The position numbers were made by a program, and so were the translations under genes. The notes under the pieces are model-generated. The model searched no databases, was not told the DNA's origin, and saw nothing but the letters and a program-made list of their open reading frames with translations. A stretch of 64,000 nucleotides of DNA from JAKAFX01 sp049965715 (GTDB lineage Archaea; Thermoplasmatota; Thermoplasmata; Thermoplasmatales; Thermoplasmataceae): the NCBI GenBank assembly GCA_049965715.1, contig JBMFWA010000009.1, forward strand, positions 1 to 64,000, read 5' to 3'. Positions 16,130 through 24,015 of the stretch are shown here, piece by piece (positions within the stretch are counted from its first letter, which is position 1; each line of letters starts with the position of its first letter).

Positions 16130-17029
16130 TTGATTGCGATCGAAAATCTGACCAAAAAATTCGCTAATGGGTTCGTTGCGGTCGATAGCATCAACATGGA
16201 TATACGGGACGGCGAGATTGTGGGCTTTGCTGGACTGAACGGAGCAGGAAAGACCACAACTATCAGGATGATTGCCGGACTCACATTGCCAACTTCTGGC
16301 CATGTTTTGATTGATGGGAATGACATCGTCACAGAGAAGGTAGCAGCATCATCAGCCCTGGGTATGGTCCCTGAGTTCACGTTCTTCGACAAGAATTCAA
16401 ATCCCATCGAGTTGCTCAGGTACTTTGCCGGATTCTATGGCACAGGAAAATGGGATGCTTTGACCAGAATAGAAGAACTGTTGAAGCAATTTTCACTATA
16501 CAATAACCGATTCACGAAGCTGAGAAATTTTTCCCAGGGAATGCTGAAGAGATTCTCCATAGTGGCATCTCTCCTGAACGATCCTAAGAATCTGGTTCTG
16601 GACGAAGTTCTGAACGGTCTGGACCCTGAAGGAATAAGGATGCTGAGGTCCGCGCTCAGAGACATGAGAATCAGGGGAAAATCCATTTTCCTGTCAACAC
16701 ACATACTCACGGAACTGGAGGGAATTGCCGACAGGGTCGCAATCATACACATGGGCAGAATCAAAAAGGTTATAGACACACGAGAAATTTTTGACCAGAA
16801 AGGCAAAAAGATCATTATTAGAGTTGAAAATCCTGACGACAGGATTGATCAAATACTGGGAAGGTACGGGGATATAGAACGGAACGGCAAAAACCTGGTA
16901 TTAACCAACGCCTCAACAGAGATATCCAGCATAAACAGCGAACTTACATCAATGGGGTACAGGATATCGGAACTCAGGAATGAGGGAAGGAATCTTGAGG
17001 ATCTGTTTTTCAGGCTGGTGAATGAATGA
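16130..17029 (+). CDS. ABC exporter ATPase
   Basis: A 299-residue nucleotide-binding subunit. Walker A is GLNGAGKTT (35-43), the signature is FSQGM (134-138) instead of LSGGQ, and Walker B is LVLDEVLNGLD (156-166), with Val in place of the usual Pro after DE. About 80 extra C-terminal residues form the regulatory domain typical of type-5 (ABC-2) exporters. The TTG start lies at 16130. ATG 16123 is in another frame. It overlaps the permease gene by four bases, so the pair forms one transporter. Confidence 0.87.
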   Translation: MIAIENLTKKFANGFVAVDSINMDIRDGEIVGFAGLNGAGKTTTIRMIAGLTLPTSGHVLIDGNDIVTEKVAASSALGMVPEFTFFDKNSNPIELLRYFAGFYGTGKWDALTRIEELLKQFSLYNNRFTKLRNFSQGMLKRFSIVASLLNDPKNLVLDEVLNGLDPEGIRMLRSALRDMRIRGKSIFLSTHILTELEGIADRVAIIHMGRIKKVIDTREIFDQKGKKIIIRVENPDDRIDQILGRYGDIERNGKNLVLTNASTEISSINSELTSMGYRISELRNEGRNLEDLFFRLVNE

Positions 17030-18498
17030 AACACTATATTAAGCAGGAAGTCAAGAGAGCCCTGCGTTCGAGATCACTGTATATAGTGATTCTGGTATTC
17101 GTACTTCTGGGAGTACTGACGGGATCGGAGGCAGTTTACAATATGCACTCCTCCGAACCATCAATGAATAACGTTAACGCGTACGGTGCATATTTTTATA
17201 AAAACGGAACATACTTCATCGACAGTTACTTCATGTGGAGCTCAGGAAAGCCGGTATCCTCAAGCTCCCTATCACTCACTTTTCTGAACGGACCACAGGA
17301 TAACTCTTTCACTCTGTACAACAAATCTGCATTTTCAGGCTTCGTCAACACCACCTTTAACGCATCTTCAGGACCAGTAAACAAGCTGGTCATAAGCTTA
17401 TCTGCAGATTATTCATTCATCTATGGGGGATCCCCCCTTTATGGCAACGTGCAATTCTATAATTTTACAGATCCAGGATATTTCGGGGTCCTAGCGCAGA
17501 GATTCGGGTCCTCGTATGCAAAGGACAGTTACGTCTCACTTTTGTCTGTCATTCTACTTGAGCCAGGTAAAGCCTTTGCCCCTCTGAAGTTATACATGAC
17601 CTCTCCATTCTCGTCAAGCAGCAATTATACATACATTACGACCGTTCACGCCCAGGTCTCCACCATTGACGTCTCCCCACATATCCTCTATCACAATTAT
17701 TCAGGACCTGTTCAATATGTGTATTATAATTACAAATACATTCCAGAGAACGGTTCATTAAGCTCTCCATCTTCCACAATTTATTTCGGTCCGCAAGATG
17801 TTGCTGTGACCTCTCCGGGTCCAGTGATGATGTTATCGGCTCTTCTCAACGGATTTTCCATTATCTATCTCCTGATAATTCCGGTCATGGCAATAGTTGT
17901 AGGCTATAGTCTGTTCGGATCACAGAAAGGGGAGGGTATACTGGAATCTGTCCTGGTGAGGCCGGTTACCAGGACGCAGATAATCACTGTGCGGTATATG
18001 ATTTCGTCATTCTTCCTTGCTCTGGCTGTATTTTTAATGATAGCTCCGATCTATCTTACTCCGCTTGTAATGGGAGATGGGGAGTTTCCGTCAGGTACAT
18101 TATCGATAATAGCGATCGCTCTTTTTGCGGAAAGTCTTACATTTCTAACGATCACTTTTCTGATATCCGTCCTCGGGAAAAAATCTGACAGGATAATGTC
18201 CACCAGTCTGCTTCTCTTCGTTGTTTTCTCAATAGTAATCCCGCTCCTGATGTCTGTCATGTTATCAAACAGCATGCTCGGATCATACACAACCAGTGTA
18301 TATGAACTGGTCTCCTTTGTCAATCCATCAAGCATCGCAGGCGATGTGATGAGATGGGGAAACAGCCTGATTAGCATCATCCTTGCAGGACCACACACAC
18401 TCTCCCCTGCGTACAGTATAGCAACCATGCCAGTTGTGCTGTCATGGATTATTCTTCCGCTTTTGTATGCAACTTTTAGATGGAATAAGAGTGACTGA
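17026..18498 (+). CDS. ABC-2 type permease with large extracellular loop
   Basis: A 490-residue membrane protein. One helix near residues 15-33 is followed by an unusually long extracellular segment of about 230 residues rich in Ser, Tyr and Asn-glycosylation sites, then six helices in the C-terminal half. GEGILESVLVRPVTRTQI, just after the second helix, is the coupling-helix region of ABC-2 exporters. Partnered with the preceding ATPase. The substrate is unknown. The long ectodomain resembles NatB/CcmB-like permeases that act on peptides, lipids or ions. Confidence 0.8.
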   Translation: MKHYIKQEVKRALRSRSLYIVILVFVLLGVLTGSEAVYNMHSSEPSMNNVNAYGAYFYKNGTYFIDSYFMWSSGKPVSSSSLSLTFLNGPQDNSFTLYNKSAFSGFVNTTFNASSGPVNKLVISLSADYSFIYGGSPLYGNVQFYNFTDPGYFGVLAQRFGSSYAKDSYVSLLSVILLEPGKAFAPLKLYMTSPFSSSSNYTYITTVHAQVSTIDVSPHILYHNYSGPVQYVYYNYKYIPENGSLSSPSSTIYFGPQDVAVTSPGPVMMLSALLNGFSIIYLLIIPVMAIVVGYSLFGSQKGEGILESVLVRPVTRTQIITVRYMISSFFLALAVFLMIAPIYLTPLVMGDGEFPSGTLSIIAIALFAESLTFLTITFLISVLGKKSDRIMSTSLLLFVVFSIVIPLLMSVMLSNSMLGSYTTSVYELVSFVNPSSIAGDVMRWGNSLISIILAGPHTLSPAYSIATMPVVLSWIILPLLYATFRWNKSD

Positions 18499-18530
18499 AT
18501 ATCTTTAAACAAGAAGCAGATTTGGTGTCC

Positions 18531-19043
18531 ATGGAGAGTAAAAGCTGGAAAGAATCGTTCACGCAACTGGAAAGGATGGTATTACCGGGCGATACTAACA
18601 TTTTCAACAATCTCTATGGCGGCCATCTTATGGAATGGATCGACAACGTGGCTTCAATAGTTGCCATCAAGCATTCAAGGAGGAATTCTGTTACAGGGAG
18701 CATTGACAGTCTATTCTTTCTCTCACCAATATCCATGGGAGACATTGTTCATATGACGGGAAGATTGAATTTTGTCACCAGGGAAACAATGGAGGTCGAG
18801 ATTAACGTTTTCTCAGAAAATGGTCTGACAGGCGAAAAAAAATTCACCACCAACGCCTTTGTCACCTATGTGGCAATAGGTCTTGATGGAAGGCCGTCAG
18901 AAGTGCCAGGCTTAATTCTGGAAACTGATGACGATAGAAGGCGTTGGGAGGAGGGAAAAGTGAGGAATGATCACAGAAAGGAAATGCTTAAGGAGATAAA
19001 ATCAAGCATTCCAAAGATTCCTGACAGATTCACTCCATCCTGA
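18531..19043 (+). CDS. Acyl-CoA thioesterase, hotdog fold
   Basis: A 170-residue single hotdog domain. NIFNNLYGGHLMEWIDNVASIVAI is the typical opening of the BACH/YciA acyl-CoA hydrolase family, with the conserved Asn and Asp, and the later strands (DIVHMTGRLNFVTRETMEVEI) fit. The probable start is ATG 18531, 28 bases after the AT-rich box near 18500-18509. TTG 18522 and GTG 18525 are in-frame alternatives. It is probably soluble and releases free fatty acid from acyl-CoA. It is a single gene between the ABC exporter and the VirB-like operon. Confidence 0.85.
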   Translation: MESKSWKESFTQLERMVLPGDTNIFNNLYGGHLMEWIDNVASIVAIKHSRRNSVTGSIDSLFFLSPISMGDIVHMTGRLNFVTRETMEVEINVFSENGLTGEKKFTTNAFVTYVAIGLDGRPSEVPGLILETDDDRRRWEEGKVRNDHRKEMLKEIKSSIPKIPDRFTPS

Positions 19044-19103
19044 TTCAAAATTTTTGATCAGTCTTCAATTTTTATATATTCAATCTGTTAGTACTGAAAG
19101 GAG

Positions 19104-19113
19104 TTTTATATAA
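19104..19113 (+). promoter_or_regulatory. TATA-like box for the VirB/Ced-like operon
   Basis: TTTTATATAA centred 26 bases upstream of the ATG at 19134, with GGAG-type purines before rather than after it. This is a strong leaderless-type promoter. No other promoter-like gap occurs until the operon's end at 22622. Confidence 0.5.
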
Positions 19114-19133
19114 CTAATACCGATATTGGGATA

Positions 19134-19415
19134 ATGGTCTTTAGTTTAATTAATGCAATTAGTTACACCGTAACGAATACGCAACAGATTTCATCTATTC
19201 TTTCAAGGATAGACGAGATCGTGATATCCGTCTCTGCTGTTATAATAGCCCTGTTGTGGATACCAATCGCAATAAATTTCTTCAGTGACGACGAGGAAAA
19301 GCGATATTCTGCAAAAGTTAAGATGAAGAATGCAACAATCGGAACCATAATCTACATTCTGGCCGTTTCCGGCACTCTGTATTCAATCTTCCTTTACGTG
19401 GCCACTGGTGCGTGA
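19134..19415 (+). CDS. Two-helix small membrane protein, VirB2/CedA1-like pilin candidate
   Basis: A 93-residue protein. A hydrophobic helix at about 31-50 is followed by a charged loop SDDEEKRYSAKVKMKNA, then a second helix at about 69-90. The topology of two helices joined by a short charged cytoplasmic loop is that of VirB2/TrbC pilins and of the archaeal CedA1/TedC proteins. No cleavable signal is obvious. It is first in an operon followed by VirB6-, VirB3- and VirB4-like genes. Assignment is by topology, size and position; sequence similarity to known pilins is not evident by eye. Confidence 0.5.
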   Translation: MVFSLINAISYTVTNTQQISSILSRIDEIVISVSAVIIALLWIPIAINFFSDDEEKRYSAKVKMKNATIGTIIYILAVSGTLYSIFLYVATGA

Positions 19416-19425
19416 GTGCATACGG

Positions 19426-20466
19426 ATGGTGGACATACAGTCGGTAATTGCGGGAATCATATCATTTTTCAACGGGGCTTATATAGTTTCCTTATCACTC
19501 TTCTGGTATGTTGCTGTGCACTACGGGCTTGATCCAGAATATTCATATGTTCTAATGGAAAATCCCGGCACGGGTTTCAATAACCTGTATATATACCTGG
19601 TCAACAGTATATATGTGGAAGTTGGAGGTATTCTCATTGTGATATTCTCCATGTATCTCCTGATATCCAATTCATTTTATAACCCGATGTCGCCGATGTA
19701 CGGGCTTCTGAGATATTTTACAGTATTCTGTTTTGTGTTTTTTTCTGCGGACTTCTGCAGGCTTATTCTTGAAGCATCCTCGTTTCCATACACAATGATA
19801 TGGAACTCCCAGGGAGGGAACTGGTACGACCTGTTAAGTGTACTTAACGTGAAAGGTGAGATAACATCAATTTCCGCCAGCAATGCTATTGTTGAATTCT
19901 TCCTGCTCTCAGCACTGTTCATCTCAACTGTATCACTCATGGGAATGCTTGAGTTGAGGCAGGCCATCATTCTATTTCTCATACTGACTCTGCCGGTTTT
20001 CAGCTTACTGATGGGATCAAAGCGAACTGAAAAGTTTTCCCATCTGATGTGGAAGACGTTCATTGAGCTTTCAATAATGCCATTTTTCGTCCTGCTGGTG
20101 CTGAAACTCATATCATTCTTTCCATCTGATTTTCTTCTCCAGGTTGGTTTATTGTTTCTGGCTTCAGCAATGCCTCTCCTGATAATGTCAAACTCAAGGA
20201 TATTCCAGACCTCAATGCTGAGTTCACTGTTCGAAGGAGTCAATGCAGAGGAAGTGGCCGGAAAGGTGGCATCAGTATCCGGTTCAGCCATGAATTTTGC
20301 AGAGAATCCTGGAGTAGCATCATTTGGAGCGATGTCCGGCATCATGAATAAGAGCCACATAAAAGGGGCATCAGGACCTATAAATGAATACAGGCCAGGC
20401 GCAAACCGCATTGACTGGCACGAGATATATTCCGATGAAATGAACTTCAGGAGAGATGCATACTGA
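19426..20466 (+). CDS. Polytopic membrane protein, VirB6/CedA-like
   Basis: About 346 residues with about seven membrane helices in the first 260 residues, then a hydrophilic, Gly/Ser/Ala-rich C-terminal tail of about 85 residues. The topology and its place between a 2-TM small protein and a PrgI-like protein match VirB6/TrbL and archaeal CedA, the inner-membrane channel component of DNA-transfer systems. ATG 19426 is ten bases past the previous stop. GTG 19408 is an in-frame alternative that would overlap the pilin gene. The stop overlaps the next ATG (TGATGG). Confidence 0.55.
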   Translation: MVDIQSVIAGIISFFNGAYIVSLSLFWYVAVHYGLDPEYSYVLMENPGTGFNNLYIYLVNSIYVEVGGILIVIFSMYLLISNSFYNPMSPMYGLLRYFTVFCFVFFSADFCRLILEASSFPYTMIWNSQGGNWYDLLSVLNVKGEITSISASNAIVEFFLLSALFISTVSLMGMLELRQAIILFLILTLPVFSLLMGSKRTEKFSHLMWKTFIELSIMPFFVLLVLKLISFFPSDFLLQVGLLFLASAMPLLIMSNSRIFQTSMLSSLFEGVNAEEVAGKVASVSGSAMNFAENPGVASFGAMSGIMNKSHIKGASGPINEYRPGANRIDWHEIYSDEMNFRRDAY

Positions 20467-21191
20467 TGGAAAGGAGTCGGGAATTTATTCCAAACGTTCT
20501 CAATTACAGGCACCTGCTATTTGGACTGAGCTATGAAACGATTGTTGGAATTCTGATGGTTTTCGCGATATCATCCATCATCTCAAAATTCAGTCTCGAA
20601 GCGTCCGCACTCATTATGATTCTGGCGCTCCCTGCTCTGGTGATCATGGGTCGGAGGGAGGATACCATGACGGCGATTCTTTCAGAAATGTCATTCAGAT
20701 TCAGGAAGAAACAGAAGAATGTCATAATAAATGAAAACATCGGCAGGGAGGAATTCATTTATGTTAGAAATGAAAATCATCTTGCTTCGCTCTTTATCAT
20801 ATCAGGATCAAACCTTCACAGCAGGTCCCTGGCAGAGATAAATGGTGTCTATACGAGAATGTCCCTGGCTTTGAACCAGATTGTAAGCGATCTGACCGTG
20901 ATATCGATTCCGGTTGAAAAGCAGCATGATGCTCTGATAACGGATTCCGGTCATGATGCGGACATTGAAGGTGAATATGCTTCGCTGTTGAATTATGCAC
21001 TTTCCGGTGTTTATTACCAAAGTATTTACATACTTCTTAAGAGAAGGATCAATGGAAACAATAGTGAATCTGACCTGTCATCTCTTGGAGAGGAGACAAA
21101 ATCATTCATGAATAACCTGACCGCGAACGGTTTCAACTGCAGGAATCCTGCAGAGAATGAGGTGAGGGAAATTCTGGAGTTTATAGACTGA
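20466..21191 (+). CDS. PrgI/VirB3-like membrane protein fused to a VirB4-like N-terminal domain
   Basis: A 241-residue protein. Residues 1-95 carry two adjacent membrane helices (about 25-44 and 47-62) and a basic FRFRKKQKN end, the pattern of PrgI/VirB3. Residues 100-240 are soluble and resemble the N-terminal domain of VirB4 ATPases (IISGSNLHSRSLAEINGVYTR, then VSDLTVISIPVEKQ). The stop TGA (21189-21191) is followed, in the same frame and after only four codons, by the ATG of the ATPase gene. The pair therefore looks like a VirB3-VirB4 fusion split by one stop codon. Confidence 0.6.
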   Translation: MERSREFIPNVLNYRHLLFGLSYETIVGILMVFAISSIISKFSLEASALIMILALPALVIMGRREDTMTAILSEMSFRFRKKQKNVIINENIGREEFIYVRNENHLASLFIISGSNLHSRSLAEINGVYTRMSLALNQIVSDLTVISIPVEKQHDALITDSGHDADIEGEYASLLNYALSGVYYQSIYILLKRRINGNNSESDLSSLGEETKSFMNNLTANGFNCRNPAENEVREILEFID

Positions 21192-21203
21192 GCTGAGGAA
21201 TTT

Positions 21204-22622
21204 ATGGAAGCGAGCAAATCATCATTTAAAACAGACAATAGATTGACTATCAGAAAAAAATTTCTGGCAAAAAGACACTATTTCAAAGGAAGGAGGTATT
21301 ACGCAGTCCTGATCCTTGACAACATCAGCGGTTCAAACTACGAAATGGTGCACAACCTTCTGGACTCCACAGATTTCCCGGTTGCAACAAGAGTGGACAT
21401 CAATCCTATCCGGAAGGAAAATTCAGAGAAGATGATTAAGAGAATGCTTGCGGACAGGATTTCGGAATCCAGAATTTCTAGCAGCAGTGACAGAGGAAAA
21501 ACGTCAGTTCTTAATGAACATATCAAGAGTCTTAAATACCTGTCAGAAAAATCGAGTGTTGAAGGAAACTCAATATTTTTCTGCAAGATTGTTTTTTACC
21601 TGATATCCGATCATCCGGTGAGCCTGAATTCCTCCATTCAGAGACTCACAAGATCACTTGAAATGATAGGCATAGACACTCATCTTGAGCATTTCGGACT
21701 CAGTGGCAGAATAAGTTACTATTCAAACCCCATGAAATCCATGAAGGGAAATTACATCATCGACAGCGAAAATGTGTCGAAACTTTTGCCAGTTTATGGA
21801 GAATCCGGCAGTCCAGATTCAGGTCCACTGATAGGAATGGACAGTGATAATGAGAAACCTGTGTTCCTGGATCTGTTTTCAGGAAATTCATACAATATCT
21901 GTATAATGGGTGAGACAGGGTCCGGGAAGTCTTTTTTTTCAAAAATTTTGATGGCAAGAAGCCTGATCACAGGGTATGTGGACGATCTCCTTATCTTTGA
22001 TCCACTGGAGGAGTACAATTGCGAGACATTCGGAGGTCTGTGCAAAATACTTAAAATTAATGAACCCGGAGCTGAGCCGATAATAGACGAGATCAACAAC
22101 AGCTTGGGGAATTCTCAGAAAATGAGGCGAACATTAATCGTTAGAACAATCCCGATTTCCAGTATCAGCGACGAGACCCTTTCAAAGACCATAACCGATG
22201 CTATATCTTCATTCATCAGCGGACAGCAGAAGAGAAGGAGAGCGGTCCTGATAGACGAGGTTCACATGTTTTTCCAGAACCATCAACTTCTTCAGTACTT
22301 CGACCATCTTTATCGAAGTTCAAGGCATCATAATACCGCAGTTGTAAGCCTCAGCCAGAACATCGATGATTATCTCAAATATCCCGAGGGGAAGTCAATC
22401 ATCAACAACAGCAGCAGTATTTTTGTATTCAGGAACAGGGATTTCGCCAGGAATTCCATTGGATTGATAACAGAGAACAGATTCCAGGATTTCAGGACAG
22501 ATTCACTTCTGGGCGGAAAATCCGATCCTTACTCCGAATGTTATTATTACACAAAAAAAGAGCTGAGGAAGATCAGGGTAATATGTACGACAGGGGAGGT
22601 CCAGAGGACCAGTGCCAGCTAG
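21204..22622 (+). CDS. VirB4/CedB-like ATPase (motor domain)
   Basis: A 472-residue P-loop ATPase. Walker A is GETGSGKSF (about 236-244), Walker B is AVLIDEVHMFF (about 347-357), and a later SLSQNIDDYL fits the conserved Gln motif of VirB4. The 200 residues before Walker A match the VirB4 middle region (FYLISDHPVSLNSSIQRLTRS). It is shorter than usual VirB4 because the expected N-terminal domain appears in the preceding gene, in the same frame. TGAGGA five bases before the ATG is a usable ribosome binding site. It would power pilus assembly or DNA transfer at the membrane. Confidence 0.8.
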   Translation: MEASKSSFKTDNRLTIRKKFLAKRHYFKGRRYYAVLILDNISGSNYEMVHNLLDSTDFPVATRVDINPIRKENSEKMIKRMLADRISESRISSSSDRGKTSVLNEHIKSLKYLSEKSSVEGNSIFFCKIVFYLISDHPVSLNSSIQRLTRSLEMIGIDTHLEHFGLSGRISYYSNPMKSMKGNYIIDSENVSKLLPVYGESGSPDSGPLIGMDSDNEKPVFLDLFSGNSYNICIMGETGSGKSFFSKILMARSLITGYVDDLLIFDPLEEYNCETFGGLCKILKINEPGAEPIIDEINNSLGNSQKMRRTLIVRTIPISSISDETLSKTITDAISSFISGQQKRRRAVLIDEVHMFFQNHQLLQYFDHLYRSSRHHNTAVVSLSQNIDDYLKYPEGKSIINNSSSIFVFRNRDFARNSIGLITENRFQDFRTDSLLGGKSDPYSECYYYTKKELRKIRVICTTGEVQRTSAS

Positions 22623-22903
22623 TGGTTTTCCGCCCTGTCCTGTTCATGGGTGAGCAGCAGCAGCAACAGCCCGAAAACAACCAGAGGGACCACATAGGAA
22701 TAGAGTCCGATATCAGTCCATGTTCCATAGAGTATGGACCATGAAAGGTAAAAGACCGTGCCAACAACAAACAGAAGAAGCCCGAAGAACCTGTAAATAT
22801 TTCTGGCAGAGATGATGGAGGCAAAGCCTGAAATTTTTCTCTTCTGCTTTTGATAAGGCTTCATTTCAGAGTTGTCAGTAATCTTAGGTTGATCTGCAGT
22901 CAT
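22619..22903 (-). CDS. Small two-helix membrane protein, unknown
   Basis: A 94-residue protein with a basic N-terminal cytoplasmic segment (KPYQKQKRK) and two hydrophobic helices (about 38-60 and 67-86). No family is recognised. The real start is supported by a TATA-like box 25-34 bases upstream. Its TAG stop shares bases with the TAG stop of the ATPase gene through the palindrome CTAG (22619-22622), so the two transcripts converge with overlapping ends. Whether it belongs functionally to the transfer operon is unknown. Confidence 0.6.
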   Translation of the reverse strand: MTADQPKITDNSEMKPYQKQKRKISGFASIISARNIYRFFGLLLFVVGTVFYLSWSILYGTWTDIGLYSYVVPLVVFGLLLLLLTHEQDRAENH

Positions 22904-22927
22904 TGGAACCAGACTGGTGATGGTCTA

Positions 22928-22937
22928 TTTATAATTA
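22928..22937 (-). promoter_or_regulatory. TATA-like box for the 94-residue membrane protein
   Basis: On the minus strand TAATTATAAA is centred about 29 bases upstream of the ATG at 22903. Confidence 0.45.
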
Positions 22938-23063
22938 ATTATTGTGCATGCGGGATTCGGTCATGATCCATAGAAGACATGAATCCGGGCAGAAATTCCA
23001 ACATACCGGATGATCTGAAAGTGACAGAGAAACCGCAGGGCAGTCAATTATAATTTCGCAGTG

Positions 23064-23073
23064 AATATTTATG
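23064..23073 (+). promoter_or_regulatory. TATA-like box for mptD operon
   Basis: AATATTTATG is centred about 31 bases upstream of ATG 23099. It is too close to the alternative GTG 23081 to serve it, which supports the shorter start. Confidence 0.4.
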
Positions 23074-23098
23074 TACGTCGGTGCTATATGCTCTAATA

Positions 23099-23470
23099 AT
23101 GCGCGATCCCGCTGAATCATATTTTAAATGTACTAACAGGGAGAGGGCTATTTTTGAAGCCGGGATAAAGCTGGGAACAATATATCACCAGTACGTTGGC
23201 GTACCGATAAACCTCAGCAATCTTGAATCTCTTGAAAATGCGATCAAAGACAGCGTCATGGTTCAGCCGTTTGTTGAGAGTGCCTCTGTCAGAATAGATC
23301 CGGAAATGGTAAAGAAGAGGCAGGGTGTGTACAAGTACATAACACTTTCCGGGGAGATGCTTACAGTCTCAGTTGTGATAAAATACAAGGACGAAAGCGT
23401 CGAAGCCAGGTTGAACTATATAGAAGAGATGGACTATCCTTTAATGTATCTTGGAGGTAAGAACGAATAA
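23099..23470 (+). CDS. mptD: Archaeal-type dihydroneopterin aldolase
   Basis: A 123-residue protein of the MptD family (DUF372), which cleaves 7,8-dihydroneopterin to 6-hydroxymethyl-dihydropterin in folate or methanopterin synthesis. The conserved TNRERAIFEAGIKLGTIYHQYVG segment and the pattern SLENAIKDSVMVQPFV are diagnostic. GTG 23081 would add six residues, but ATG 23099 fits the promoter better. It overlaps the THEP1-like gene by one base (TAATGG), so mptD, the NTPase and trm1 form one operon. Confidence 0.85.
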   Translation: MRDPAESYFKCTNRERAIFEAGIKLGTIYHQYVGVPINLSNLESLENAIKDSVMVQPFVESASVRIDPEMVKKRQGVYKYITLSGEMLTVSVVIKYKDESVEARLNYIEEMDYPLMYLGGKNE

Positions 23471-24015
23471 TGGCAGTTAAGGTTGGAATCACCGGCCCGG
23501 TTGGATCAATAAAATCTGAAGTACTGAAAAAGATCATCGAGATGCTTGAGCACGACGGTGCAAAGGTGCAGGGCCTTCTTGTGGGAGAGACGATGAAAAA
23601 TGGCAAGCTCTCAGGGTACACCCTGTACGATCTCTTCACCAAGAAGAAGATCACATTTTCGGATGTATCAATAGCATCCAGGGTTAAGATAGACAAGATT
23701 GGTGTTGATACGAGACTGCTTGAGGAGTTTCTTGTTCCAAGTCTTGAGAAAGCAAGGGAGAATGCAGACTACATAGTTATAGACGAAATAGGAAAACTGG
23801 AGAATACCACCAAGGTTGTTCAGAAGGAGATCGAGGAGACGCTGAACTCCGACAAGCCTCTGATCGTCACTCTTCACAAGAAATCCCGCAATCCGGTACT
23901 TCAGGAAATAAGAAGCCTTGAGGGCGTACGGGTGTTCGATCTCACGCCAATAAACAGGAATATACTCCCCTTCAAAGTGCTGAAAGTACTGCGCGGGGAA
24001 GAAGGAGTCATTTGA
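23470..24015 (+). CDS. THEP1-like P-loop NTPase
   Basis: A 181-residue single-domain nucleotide phosphatase family protein. The P-loop is GPVGSIKS (9-16), a variant of GxxGxGKT with Ile before Lys. IVIDEIGKLE is the Walker B with the family's characteristic DEIGKxE, and IVTLHKKSRNPVLQEI is typical of THEP1. Homologs hydrolyse NTPs in vitro, but the physiological role is unresolved. It sits between mptD and trm1 with overlapping start and stop codons on both sides. Confidence 0.83.
   Translation: MAVKVGITGPVGSIKSEVLKKIIEMLEHDGAKVQGLLVGETMKNGKLSGYTLYDLFTKKKITFSDVSIASRVKIDKIGVDTRLLEEFLVPSLEKARENADYIVIDEIGKLENTTKVVQKEIEETLNSDKPLIVTLHKKSRNPVLQEIRSLEGVRVFDLTPINRNILPFKVLKVLRGEEGVI

Noticed and set aside
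22573..22824. Alternative minus-strand frame of 83 codons over the end of the VirB4-like gene
   Set aside because: It overlaps the 94-codon frame that has a correctly spaced TATA box and two clean membrane helices; the alternative runs of Cys and Pro look like out-of-frame reading.
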